Assembly: GCA_001274695.2 (NCBI GenBank)
Contig: LARU01000002.1
Location: 248,001 to 312,000 of the forward strand
Reading direction: 5' to 3'
DNA length: 64,000 nucleotides
From: Azoarcus sp. PA01
GTDB taxonomy: Bacteria; Pseudomonadota; Gammaproteobacteria; Burkholderiales; Rhodocyclaceae
Under the pieces are notes generated by a model. That model saw only the letters and a program-made list of their open reading frames with translations. It had not been told where the DNA came from and ran no database searches. The position numbers were made by a program, and so were the translations under genes. Positions 35,345 through 43,495 of this stretch are shown here, piece after piece (the stretch's first letter is position 1; the number at the start of each line of letters is the position of its first letter).

Positions 35345-36758
35345 TTTCGGCCCCCGTCCCGGCGTCGCGCAGCCAGTCCATCGCCGCCACCCGCGTGTCG
35401 ACGACCCGTTCGGCGGTCATGCCGATGCGGTCGAGCGACTCCCGCCAGTGGGGCGCCTGCGTGCCGGTACCGGCGTCCCCTGTCAGCCATACCCGACAGT
35501 CGCCCGCGTGGCGCGACAGCTCGGCAATCAGTTCGAGGCTGCCGCGGTCCGGCGTCTGGCGCGCATCGCACGCGACCAGCAGCCGCGACGGCGGGTCGGC
35601 CTGCAGTTCGGCAACGAGGCGCTTGCGCTGCTCGCGGCTGTCGATGATTCCGGCATCGCGCACCCCCCCCGGCAGCGCGGGCGGCCACCCCGCGCCCGTC
35701 GGCAGCTCGAGGCCGACCGCGAGCGGCGAACCGCTGCCGAGCGGGTGCGCGCCGTCAGCCCGCGGCCCTGCGAAGCGTCCCGGATCGGCGTCGGTGATGC
35801 CGATCCGCTCGCTCGCCGGCGCGAGCCGCGCGGCGAGCACCGCGTAGCCGGGCAAGGTCAGGTCGAGCCGCAGACGCGCACATCCGGCCCGCCACAGCAC
35901 GAGACACATCGCCCACAGCAGTGCGCGCGGCACGATGCCGTACATCGTCACGCAGCCCACGAGCCACGACGACCACGCGATGCGCGCCGCTTCGTCGACG
36001 GCGGCGGCCGCGCCGCTCGCGCGCACATGCTCCGCATCGGGTACCGCGAAGCCGACCTGCGCCGGCAGCCAGCCGACGATACGGACGAGATGCACGAACA
36101 CGTCCGCCGACAGGATCGTCGTTTCCCAGACGAAGCCATAACGTCGCGCCGACAGCGTCGCGAGCAGGCCCACCAGCGCACCGCACAGCGCAGCGAACCA
36201 TAATCCGTGCGTCACCGCTCCGAGCCACCAACGCAAAAGCCGCGCGCGCCCGAGCAGCCCTGCGAGCGCCTTCGCGACGTACATTGAAGCGGGACCGGCC
36301 GGCGACAGCCGCGTCGACAGCCACAGCCAGACGCGCCCGAGTGCTCCGCCCGCATCCCGCCCGCCGAACGACAGTCCGACTCCCCACAGCAGCAGGCTCA
36401 GCAGGTGCACGCCGAGCAGGCCGCCGAGCGCCCATACGACATTGACTGCGCGCGTGCCGTCGCCGAGCACCGCGAGCGCGGCACCGAACCCGCTCGCCAG
36501 CGCGACGGCCGACGCCACCATCAACACCACGCGGGACCGCGCGCGCCACGCCGCGATCATCCCGGCCATGCCTTCGCGCTCGTCGAGCAGCAGCGCGCGG
36601 CGCACGATCCGCTCCTCGACGCCCCCGTCGGTCGCGCGCACCGCGGCCAGCGCATCGCGGTCGTCGAGCGGCCCGGCCGCTTCCTCGCGCAGCCGGATCG
36701 CCTCCGCGAGCCAGCGCGATTCGAAGGCTGTCAGTCGCGTGGAATCGGGGGCAGGCAT
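35337..36758 (-). CDS. DUF2868 membrane protein
   Basis: About 473 residues. After a cytosolic start (TAFESRWLAEAIRLREEAAGPLDDRDAL) there are four to six hydrophobic segments (VVLMVASAVALASGFGAAL, VNVVWALGGLLGVHLLSLLLWGVGL, GLWFAALCGALVGLLATL, SWLVGCVTMYGIVPRALLWAMCLVLW) and a soluble C-terminal domain of ~170 residues. The start at 36758 (MPAPDSTRLTAF) is by pattern; an open frame extends to 36893 without a ribosome-binding site. It is co-transcribed with the GTPase gene and overlaps it. The C-terminal domain (LLVACDARQTPDRGSLELIAEL, CRVWLTGDAG) looks Rossmann-like. No function is established. Confidence 0.82.
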   Translation of the reverse strand: MPAPDSTRLTAFESRWLAEAIRLREEAAGPLDDRDALAAVRATDGGVEERIVRRALLLDEREGMAGMIAAWRARSRVVLMVASAVALASGFGAALAVLGDGTRAVNVVWALGGLLGVHLLSLLLWGVGLSFGGRDAGGALGRVWLWLSTRLSPAGPASMYVAKALAGLLGRARLLRWWLGAVTHGLWFAALCGALVGLLATLSARRYGFVWETTILSADVFVHLVRIVGWLPAQVGFAVPDAEHVRASGAAAAVDEAARIAWSSWLVGCVTMYGIVPRALLWAMCLVLWRAGCARLRLDLTLPGYAVLAARLAPASERIGITDADPGRFAGPRADGAHPLGSGSPLAVGLELPTGAGWPPALPGGVRDAGIIDSREQRKRLVAELQADPPSRLLVACDARQTPDRGSLELIAELSRHAGDCRVWLTGDAGTGTQAPHWRESLDRIGMTAERVVDTRVAAMDWLRDAGTGAEND

Positions 36759-37157
36759 GCGCGAAATCGGGTCCGGGTCACGATCAGGACGACAGGATAG
36801 CGGATCGGCAGCTGCAGTCCCCCGCTCCGCTGCCGTCCGCCGTGTTCCTCGCCCTGCTCTGCTTTCAGCGTCGGTGCAGGATGCGGGGAGCAAGGCGGGC
36901 AGAAAACCTCGGGTGATATGATATTTGCATCAAACGAAGATATGCCTGTCAAAACAGGAATGCCCAAAGCGTGAATTAATCCGAAGGGCCGCGCGCTGCC
37001 CACAACACATTCACAACCGACTGTTGCAGAAAGGAAAAACGAACTGCCACGACGGTGTCCAGGAAAAAAGCGAGAAGGGTCGTGAAGCCCTGCTTCGATC
37101 AAAAACCCGCTTTCGCGCCGGCGCGTAAAAACTCGCTACAAAAAAACTCCCGTGCAC
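36759..37157. other. intergenic region between DUF2868 gene and ssrA
   Basis: About 400 bp with no credible gene. The part 36915-36965 is AT-rich. It holds a perfect minus-strand -35 box TTGACA (36947-36952) with no good -10 at the proper distance, and a small inverted repeat CCTGT/ACAGG (36945-36958). The DUF2868 promoter is probably here. Confidence 0.5.
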
Positions 37158-37186
37158 TTGAATCGAAGGGGCACTGCCCTTATAGT
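37158..37186 (+). promoter_or_regulatory. sigma-70 promoter of the permuted ssrA gene
   Basis: TTGAAT (37158-37163) and TATAGT (37181-37186) with 17-bp spacing. Transcription would start near 37193, at the beginning of the tmRNA acceptor piece. Confidence 0.8.
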
Positions 37187-37192
37187 GCAAAG

Positions 37193-37446
37193 CATGGTTG
37201 TAATTCCGGCAACCCGGAGACGTTCTGGACGCGGGTTCGATTCCCGCCACCTCCACAGTGGGCATTCTCGAGAGTGTCCAGTGTGGGGGTGCACCGGTTT
37301 CGACAGGGCGGGCAATGGTGAGCAGGCAACCCGAGAGGCGACGGACGTAATCCGCGCAAATCCACAAACGCCAACGATGAGCGTTTCGCTGTAGCCGCTT
37401 AAGGCAACAGCCGGGGCCGCCTGAGCCCTGTTACCAAAGACGGCTG
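37193..37446 (+). ncRNA. ssrA: tmRNA, circularly permuted two-piece form
   Basis: The tRNA-like 3' part comes first: GGACGCGGGTTCGATTCCCG (T-arm) and acceptor strand CACCTCC with discriminator A at 37255. The 5' part comes second: GGGGGTG (37285-37291) pairs with CACCTCC including the G3-U70 alanine mark, followed by CACCGGTTTCGAC. An intervening ~29 nt (37256-37284) must be cut out, giving an acceptor and a coding RNA held by the acceptor stem and by P2 (CAGGGC 37304-37309 with GTTCTG 37222-37227). The tag frame GCC...GCT TAA at 37370-37402 encodes ANDERFAVAA. GGCAACAG/CTGTTACC forms a later hairpin. CCA is not encoded. tmRNA with SmpB rescues stalled ribosomes. Confidence 0.95.
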
Positions 37447-37468
37447 GCGGGGGCTTCGGCCCCCGCTT
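37447..37468 (+). terminator. terminator of ssrA with UUCG tetraloop
   Basis: GCGGGGGC and GCCCCCGC pair over TTCG, then TTCACGTT. It lies between ssrA and the stop of the convergent glycosidase gene (37483) and could serve both. Confidence 0.75.
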
Positions 37469-37482
37469 CACGTTCACGGCAT

Positions 37483-38721
37483 TCACCGGACCAGGAACGG
37501 CAGGTTTGCCGTCGCAGCCTTGCCGTTGCGGTCGCGCAGGGTGATGAAGAGCCGGTACGCACCGGGGTCGCGGGGGGCGACGAAGCGGACGGTGGCAGCG
37601 TCGGCATGCAGCGTCTGCACCACGACACGAGCGGGCACCGGCTCGGTATCGGCATCGGGCTTCCAGCCCGGGCTCTCGGCCAGCACTTTCCATTCGGTGC
37701 TTAACTTGGATCCGTCGAAGGAGACTGCGTCCACGCCGGCCGAGATTTCCTGTCCCGGCGCGAACTCGTCGGCAGCGATGCCGATGCCGCGGATCAGCGG
37801 AGCGGGCTCGGACACCGGTTGGCCCCACGCGCGACTTAGCACGTCGGTCATCGCCGTGAGGCTGCCGTCGGGCAGCAGAAGGCCGTGCCAGGTTTCGGTC
37901 TGCTCCTGCTTCGCGCCCCACAGGAAGGGGAAAACGCCGACGACCTGCGGCTCGCGCGCGAGATGGTCGAGCGCGTCACGGAAATAGACCGCCTTTTCGG
38001 TGCTCGTGAGCTCCACCGGCGCACCCCAGGGTTTGCGTCCGGCGTGCCATTGACCGAGCGGCCCCAGCTCGGCGATCACGATCGGTTTGGCGACGCCTGC
38101 CGCCTGCAGCCGGCGCACGATCTCGAACGCCGAGCCGCCGAACGCATTGATGCCGAGCAGATCCGCGTTCGGGCAGCAATCAGCGAGCCGTCGGAGATTC
38201 TCGTCGCTGTTGTCGGACACCACCATCAACGTCGGATGCGCCGGGTCGAGCGCCTTGACGATACCGGCGAGGCGGTTGACCTCGCGCCAGGCCGGCATCG
38301 GCCCGGGCTGCGCGAGCTCCACCTCGTTGCCGACACCCCACGCCAGCAGTGCAGGATGATTGCGATGCCGAATGACGAAGTCGCGTATGCCCTGCTCCTG
38401 CGCGCGCACCATCGCAGGGTCGTCGAGCCGGAAGCCCAGCCGCGGATGAGCCACCCACAGCCCCATCACCACTTTCAGCCCGAGGCGCTCGGCCTCGTCG
38501 AGCACCCACGCGTCCGCCTCGCTGTACACCCGCACGACGCGAGCACCCGCATCGGCGAGCTTCTTCAACCCCGTCCGGTCGCTGCTGAAGGCCGCCCCCT
38601 GCCACCGCGACTGCCCGGCGGGGAGCTCTGCCGACGATGCGGACAGCGCCAGCGCAGACAGGAGCGCGGCCGCCAGCGCAACCCCGAGACAACGGATGGC
38701 AGCAGTCTTTCTTATCGTCAT
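37483..38721 (-). CDS. exported TIM-barrel glycoside hydrolase
   Basis: 412 residues. A signal peptide (to about residue 31, cleavage near SSA) is followed by a (beta/alpha)8 barrel of clan GH-A: GARVVRVYSEADAWVLDEAERLGLKVVMGLW, the acid/base Glu133 in AWGVGNEVEL and the nucleophile Glu218 in PIVIAELGPLG. The last ~110 residues form a beta-rich domain (VSFDGSKLSTEWKVLAES, PGAYRLFITLRDRNGKAATANLPFLV). The barrel recalls GH2 catalytic domains or beta-1,3-glucanosyl enzymes; the exact family and polysaccharide substrate are unknown. The ATG overlaps the yedK stop as ATGA, so the two unrelated proteins are translationally coupled. Confidence 0.82.
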   Translation of the reverse strand: MTIRKTAAIRCLGVALAAALLSALALSASSAELPAGQSRWQGAAFSSDRTGLKKLADAGARVVRVYSEADAWVLDEAERLGLKVVMGLWVAHPRLGFRLDDPAMVRAQEQGIRDFVIRHRNHPALLAWGVGNEVELAQPGPMPAWREVNRLAGIVKALDPAHPTLMVVSDNSDENLRRLADCCPNADLLGINAFGGSAFEIVRRLQAAGVAKPIVIAELGPLGQWHAGRKPWGAPVELTSTEKAVYFRDALDHLAREPQVVGVFPFLWGAKQEQTETWHGLLLPDGSLTAMTDVLSRAWGQPVSEPAPLIRGIGIAADEFAPGQEISAGVDAVSFDGSKLSTEWKVLAESPGWKPDADTEPVPARVVVQTLHADAATVRFVAPRDPGAYRLFITLRDRNGKAATANLPFLVR

Positions 38722-39419
38722 ACCGTTGAACGTCCTTCGTTGTGGGCTTCGAGCGGGGCGACGAGTTCCGGGCCTTCGTTACGCACGTTGCCAACGCGCT
38801 TCGTCACAGGGTGCATCTGCATCAGCGCCGAGTCGTACGGCACGAGCAGCCGGCGAACCAGCTCCGGATGCGTGTCTTTGCTCAGCCACAGGTCGTAATC
38901 TTCCTCGGGGACGATGACGGGCATGCGCTCGTGCACCTCGCCCATCGCGTCGTTCGCGTCCGTCGTGATGATCACGTAAGTGTCGAGCGTCTCGCCGTCG
39001 GGCTTGCGCCAGCGCTCCCATAGCCCTGCGAAAGCGAACAGTCGGTCATTCGCCGGACGAATGAAATACGGCTGTTTTCCGCCTGCGACCTTCTGCCATT
39101 CGTAAAATCCCGAGGCCGGCACGAGGCAGCGGCGGCTCTTGAACGCGTTGCGAAAGCTCGCCTTCTCGGCGAGCGTCTCGCCGCGGGCGTTTATCAGGCG
39201 CGTGCCGATCGTCTCGTCCTTCGCCCAGGACGGGATCAGGCCCCAGCGCAGCAGATGCGCCACCCGCTCACCGGATGCCAGCTGCCGGATGACGGGCAGT
39301 CTCTGCGTCGGCGCGGCGTTGTAGCGCGGAGGAAAGTCGCGAACCAGCGGGTCGATACCGCAGCCGAACTGCTCGTGCAGCCGCGAGATCGCATCATAGA
39401 GGGCGTAGCGACCGCACAT
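38718..39419 (-). CDS. yedK: SRAP/HMCES-type abasic-site-shielding protein
   Basis: 233 residues starting MCGRYALY, so after Met removal Cys2 is N-terminal and can form the thiazolidine crosslink with abasic sites in single-stranded DNA. RFNAAPTQ-like segment RYNAAPTQRLPVIR, LRWGLIPSWAKD, INARGETLAEKASF, RCLVPASGFYEW (with the catalytic Glu) and HERMPVIV (with the His) are all present. The family shields abasic sites and its members were once predicted peptidases. ATG has AAGGAGT upstream. It is the first gene of a two-gene unit with the exported glycosidase. Confidence 0.95.
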   Translation of the reverse strand: MCGRYALYDAISRLHEQFGCGIDPLVRDFPPRYNAAPTQRLPVIRQLASGERVAHLLRWGLIPSWAKDETIGTRLINARGETLAEKASFRNAFKSRRCLVPASGFYEWQKVAGGKQPYFIRPANDRLFAFAGLWERWRKPDGETLDTYVIITTDANDAMGEVHERMPVIVPEEDYDLWLSKDTHPELVRRLLVPYDSALMQMHPVTKRVGNVRNEGPELVAPLEAHNEGRSTV

Positions 39420-39673
39420 GCCGCGACTCCTTTGCCGAACGGGGTGTCAGCGGCAATAGTAGTTCGTTTGCCGGCCGGCGGATAATCCCTTCCGGGCGCC
39501 AGACGGAAAGGTCGGCGTTGTGTCATCGTGCCGCAGAAGTCTGACGGGCGGTCCCGGAACGGGGCGGGGATCCTGCACTGCCCTCGAGCTCGCGGGTGCC
39601 TCCCCCGGCCTTCGAGTTCGACAAGGGCGACTTCGACACGCACTCGCCGGGTGGACGGACAGGAGAAGGAAAC

Positions 39674-40168
39674 ATGCATTCTTCGAAACAAGCTTGGTGG
39701 AGAGGCCGTCGCGGCGAATGGTTCGTCGTCGTGCAGGCAATCCTCTTCGCCCTCATCCTGTTCGGACCCAGAACCGCCCCGGGCCTGCCACGCTGGCCGG
39801 AAACCGCCGCGGCCGTCATGTCAGTCGTTGGCGTCTTGCTGATCGCGGCAGGACTGGCAATGTCAGTCGCTGCGGCATTGCACCTCGGCGCCAACCTCAC
39901 GCCGCTGCCCCGCCCCAGGGAACACGCCACGCTGGTGGTGACCGGCCCGTATCGATGGGTGCGGCATCCGATCTACTGCGGATTGATACTGATGGCGGTC
40001 GGTTGGGCGTTGTTTATCCACGGATGGCTTACCGTGATCTACGCAGCCGTGCTGGGGCTGTTCTTCGACATCAAGTCGAGACGCGAGGAACGCTGGCTGG
40101 TCGAGCGCTTCCCCCACTACACCGGGTACCAGCAGCGGGTGCGCAAGCTGATTCCGTTCATTTACTGA
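39674..40168 (+). CDS. isoprenylcysteine carboxyl methyltransferase-like membrane protein
   Basis: 164 residues, ATG with AGGAGAAGG upstream. Four hydrophobic helices ([67 protein letters not shown]) surround the family signature [16 protein letters not shown], and a C-terminal [21 protein letters not shown] binds the cofactor edge. ICMT-like (PEMT) methyltransferases use S-adenosylmethionine on lipid or isoprenoid substrates at the inner membrane; bacterial members have varied or unknown substrates. Its 3' end overlaps the convergent macrodomain gene by 7 bp. Confidence 0.87.
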   Translation: MHSSKQAWWRGRRGEWFVVVQAILFALILFGPRTAPGLPRWPETAAAVMSVVGVLLIAAGLAMSVAAALHLGANLTPLPRPREHATLVVTGPYRWVRHPIYCGLILMAVGWALFIHGWLTVIYAAVLGLFFDIKSRREERWLVERFPHYTGYQQRVRKLIPFIY

Positions 40169-40692
40169 ACTCGGTCCGGATCGCTCGACAGCAACGCGTC
40201 GTAGAGCGCGAGGTCCGCAGAATTGAAGCAACAGAAAACCACTTCCTGGAGCGAGCCAGGCTGCTTCAGCGCCGTTCGCACCGTCTCCACGGCGATTTCT
40301 GCGGCAAGATCAGCCGGATAGCCATAGACGCCGGTGCTGATGCACGGAAACGCGATCCGCTCGACGCGATGCTGCCCGGCCAGCCGGAGCGACTGCGCGT
40401 AGCAGGCAGCGAGCAATCGGTCTTCGCCATCGTCGCCCCCGTGCCACACCGGTCCGACGGTGTGAATCACGTAACGCGCCGGCAAGTCGTACCCGCCCGT
40501 GATCTTCGCCTCGCCTGTCCTGCAGCCCCCGAGGGTTCTGCATTCGGCGAGCAAGCCCGGACCCGCTGCCCGGTGAATGGCCCCATCCACGCCTCCGCCG
40601 CCCAACAACGACGCGTTCGCGGCATTGACGATCGCGTCCACAGCCAACGTGGTGATATCGGCCTTGACGGCGCGAAGCATCGCTTCCGACAT
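40162..40692 (-). CDS. macrodomain O-acetyl-ADP-ribose deacetylase
   Basis: 176 residues. The macro fold is clear: [36 protein letters not shown] (ADP-ribose site with the catalytic Asn and Asp), [22 protein letters not shown] and [14 protein letters not shown] (phosphate loop). MacroD-type enzymes hydrolyse O-acetyl-ADP-ribose and mono-ADP-ribose esters. The start at 40692 is preferred because GGAGGACGAGG precedes it; eight more codons upstream are open. No sirtuin or ADP-ribosyltransferase gene is adjacent, so the source of its substrate is unknown. Confidence 0.94.
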   Translation of the reverse strand: MSEAMLRAVKADITTLAVDAIVNAANASLLGGGGVDGAIHRAAGPGLLAECRTLGGCRTGEAKITGGYDLPARYVIHTVGPVWHGGDDGEDRLLAACYAQSLRLAGQHRVERIAFPCISTGVYGYPADLAAEIAVETVRTALKQPGSLQEVVFCCFNSADLALYDALLSSDPDRVQ

Positions 40693-40906
40693 GTCCTCGT
40701 CCTCCAATAGGCTCAAACGCCAAGTTTCACATCTGCTCCGCGGTCATTGTAGGCCCACGCTCAAAGCCGCTTCCACCCTCGTCATTCCTGCTTTCGGCGG
40801 CTGCGGCATTTGAACCTTGCTCCGGGGCGATCTACATTGGATCGTTCGTCGGGAGCGCAGCGTCTGTGTTCGCCCGGATCGGACCCGCCTCTGGAGGAAC
40901 CCCGAC

Positions 40907-41245
40907 ATGAGCGACGAGCTACAGTCCAGGACATGCACGCCGTGCCGTGGCGACGTGCCGCCGATGACGAAAGCGCAGGCGCAACGCCAGCTGGCGCAGA
41001 CGCCGGCGTGGAGCCTTGCGGAGGACGGGCTCCACATCGAGCGCAGCTTCACTTTCGGCAACTTCAAGGACGCGATGAGCTTCGTCGCGAAGCTCGGCGA
41101 GCTGGCGGAAACCGAAGGCCATCATCCGGACATCTGCTTCGGCTGGGGTTGGGCACGTGTGACGTGGCAGACGAAAAAGATCAACGGCCTCCACGACAAC
41201 GATTTCATCATGGCGGCCAAGACCGACGGGCTCGCCCGAGGGTGA
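40907..41245 (+). CDS. phhB: pterin-4a-carbinolamine dehydratase
   Basis: 112 residues, ATG with GGAGGAA upstream. The PhhB/PCD fold shows WSLAEDGLHIERSFTFGNFKDAMSFVAKLGELAETEGHHPDI with the paired active-site His residues, then WARVTWQTKKINGLHDNDFIMAAK; the usual third conserved His-Asn pair is present in LHDND. It dehydrates 4a-hydroxy-tetrahydrobiopterin after phenylalanine hydroxylation. No phenylalanine hydroxylase gene is adjacent. The family position often reads TTHxxGG; here WGWARVTW, so the variant may be tuned for another pterin such as molybdopterin-related ones. Confidence 0.92.
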   Translation: MSDELQSRTCTPCRGDVPPMTKAQAQRQLAQTPAWSLAEDGLHIERSFTFGNFKDAMSFVAKLGELAETEGHHPDICFGWGWARVTWQTKKINGLHDNDFIMAAKTDGLARG

Positions 41246-41634
41246 CGCGCGGAAAGCCCTTTCCATCCGCCCCTCGCGTTAGCCGTTCGTGAAAGCCTTG
41301 CCGCAAGCGCGCGCAACGCTGCCGCGGCGACCGGGAAATTGTTTCAACGCGCTGTAGTTTTTTCAGCCTTGTAACGAGTCTCGCGCATTGAAAACCTCAA
41401 GGGCGGAGTTCGCGGGAGTGTTCGACGAGACCCCGCTGGAGCATTGCGTTGTCGCGCGGCAAGCCTTTTCCGACGAAGGCCGGCAGTCGCGACGGCGCGC
41501 GGCGGCCCGACCTCGGCAGCAGTCCGTTTTCCGCTCAAGCGCGCGCCCACCGACTCGTCCCGACGGGGCGAATCTTCTTCCTGGCATCTGCCTTGCAGCG
41601 TTTGGCATTCCGAAAGCCGGGACGGAGAACGATC
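41246..41634. other. intergenic region upstream of the TPP-enzyme gene
   Basis: A 389-bp gap. The stretch 41335-41405 is AT-richer than its surroundings and probably holds the promoter of the downstream gene, but I cannot point to a convincing -35/-10 pair. No RNA gene or repeat seen. Confidence 0.5.
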
Positions 41635-43431
41635 ATGAGCGACACAGTCGGCGACTTCCTGCTCCAGCGCCTGTCGGCGTGGGGCGTGCAGCGGGTGTTC
41701 GGCTATCCGGGCGACGGCATCAACGGCATCATGGGCGCGTTCGGGCGCTACGGCGAAGGGCTGCGCTTCGTGCAGGCGCGCCACGAGGAGCTCGCCGCGT
41801 TCATGGCGTGCGCGCACGCGAAATTCACCGGCGAAGTCGGCGTGTGTCTCGCCACCTCGGGCCCCGGCGCGATCCATCTGCTGAACGGCCTGTACGACGC
41901 GAAGCTCGACCACCAGCCGGTCGTCGCGATCGTCGGCCAGCAAAGCCGCGCCGCGCTCGGCGGCGACTACCAGCAGGAAGTCGACCTGCTGTCGCTGTTC
42001 AAGGACGTCGCGCACGAGTTCGTGCACATGGTGACGGTGCCCGAGCAGGTGCGCCACGTCGTCGATCGGGCGATGCGCATCGCGCGCGACCGGCGCACCG
42101 TCACGTGCATCGTCTTCCCCAACGACGTCCAGGACCTGCCGTATCAGGCGCCGCCGCGCGAGCACGGCACGATCCATTCGGGGATCGGCTACACCGGGAT
42201 TCGCATCGTGCCGCGCGAGGTGGATCTCGTGCGCGCAGCCGACATCCTCAACGCCGGGCAGAAAGTGGCGATGCTCGTCGGCGCCGGGGCGCTCGACGCG
42301 ACCGACGAGATCATCGAAGTCGCCGAGCGGCTCGGCGCCGGCGTGGCCAAAGCGCTGCTCGGCAAAGCGGCCGTGCCCGACGACTTGCCGTTCGTCACCG
42401 GCGCGATCGGGCTCCTCGGCACGAAGCCGAGCTGGGACCTGATGAACGACTGCGACACGCTGCTGATGGTGGGCTCGGGTTTTCCGTATTCGGAGTTCCT
42501 GCCGAAGGAAGGCCAGGCGCGCGGCGTGCAGATCGACCTCGAGCCGCGCATGCTCAATCTGCGCTACCCGATGGAAGTGGCGCTGCTCGGCGATGCCAAG
42601 GAGACGCTGCAGGGGCTGCTGCCGCACCTGGTGGCGAAACCGGACCGCGCGTGGCGCGCGACGATCGAGCACGGCGTCGAGCGCTGGTGGCGCGTGCTCG
42701 AAGGCCGGGCGCTCAACAGCGCTCACCCGATCAACCCGCAGCGCGTGTTCTGGGAATTGTCGCCGCGCCTGCCCGAGCGCTGCATCCTCACCTGCGACTC
42801 GGGCTCGGCGGCGAACTGGTACGCGCGCGACCTGAAGATCCGCCGCGGCATGCTGGCCTCGCTCTCGGGGGGCCTGGCGACGATGGGCCCGGCCGTGCCG
42901 TACGCGATCGCGGCCAAGTACGCGCACCCCGAGCGCGCGGTGATCGCGCTCGTGGGCGACGGGGCGATGCAGATGAACGGCATCAACGGGCTCGTGACGA
43001 TCGCCAAAGTGTGGCGCGAGTGGGCTGACCCGCGCCTCGTGGTGCTGGTGCTCAACAACGGCGACCTCAACCAGGTCACCTGGGAGCAGCGCGCCCTGGA
43101 AGGCGACCCGAAGTTCGTCGATGCGCAGGCGGTGCCCGATTTCCCGTATGCCGAATACGCGCGGCTGCTGGGCCTGGGCGGCATTCGCGTCGACGACCCG
43201 GAAGAGGTCGGCGCGGCGTGGGACGCCGCGCTCAGGGCCGATCGGCCGACGCTCCTCGAGATGGTCACCGACCCGGACGTGCCGCCGCTGCCCCCGCACA
43301 TCAGCGCCAAGCAGGCCAAAGCCTACCTGTCGGCGCTGCTGCACGGCGACCCCGACTCGCGCGGCATCGTCATCGCGAGCTTCAAGGAAAGCTGGGACAG
43401 CCTGTTCCCGCCGGGGTCGATTCCTGGCTGA
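41635..43431 (+). CDS. thiamine-diphosphate enzyme of the pyruvate oxidase/acetolactate synthase family
   Basis: 598 residues, ATG with GGACGGAGA upstream. Three-domain TPP fold: N-terminal RVFGYPGDGINGIMGAF and ARHEELAAFMACAHAKFTGEVGVCLATSGPGAIHLLNGLYDAK with the catalytic Glu, a central FAD/nucleotide domain, and a C-terminal TPP site VGDGAMQMNGINGLVTI with LNNGDLNQVTWEQRA. It looks closer to PoxB-like thiamine pyrophosphate-requiring proteins than to biosynthetic acetolactate synthase, as no small subunit gene is present. The reaction is probably decarboxylation of pyruvate or a related 2-oxoacid. The next gene, a large epimerase fusion, follows after 64 bp and is likely co-transcribed. 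Confidence 0.9.
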   Translation: MSDTVGDFLLQRLSAWGVQRVFGYPGDGINGIMGAFGRYGEGLRFVQARHEELAAFMACAHAKFTGEVGVCLATSGPGAIHLLNGLYDAKLDHQPVVAIVGQQSRAALGGDYQQEVDLLSLFKDVAHEFVHMVTVPEQVRHVVDRAMRIARDRRTVTCIVFPNDVQDLPYQAPPREHGTIHSGIGYTGIRIVPREVDLVRAADILNAGQKVAMLVGAGALDATDEIIEVAERLGAGVAKALLGKAAVPDDLPFVTGAIGLLGTKPSWDLMNDCDTLLMVGSGFPYSEFLPKEGQARGVQIDLEPRMLNLRYPMEVALLGDAKETLQGLLPHLVAKPDRAWRATIEHGVERWWRVLEGRALNSAHPINPQRVFWELSPRLPERCILTCDSGSAANWYARDLKIRRGMLASLSGGLATMGPAVPYAIAAKYAHPERAVIALVGDGAMQMNGINGLVTIAKVWREWADPRLVVLVLNNGDLNQVTWEQRALEGDPKFVDAQAVPDFPYAEYARLLGLGGIRVDDPEEVGAAWDAALRADRPTLLEMVTDPDVPPLPPHISAKQAKAYLSALLHGDPDSRGIVIASFKESWDSLFPPGSIPG

Positions 43432-43495
43432 GCACGCAGCCGTTCTTTTTTCCGCAACCCGGCCGCTTGAGTATGCCGACCGCGAGGAGGGTCTG

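Noticed and set aside
37222..37255. A stand-alone tRNA suggested by a T-arm and acceptor end
   Set aside because: There is no D-arm or anticodon arm upstream; the piece is the tmRNA acceptor half.
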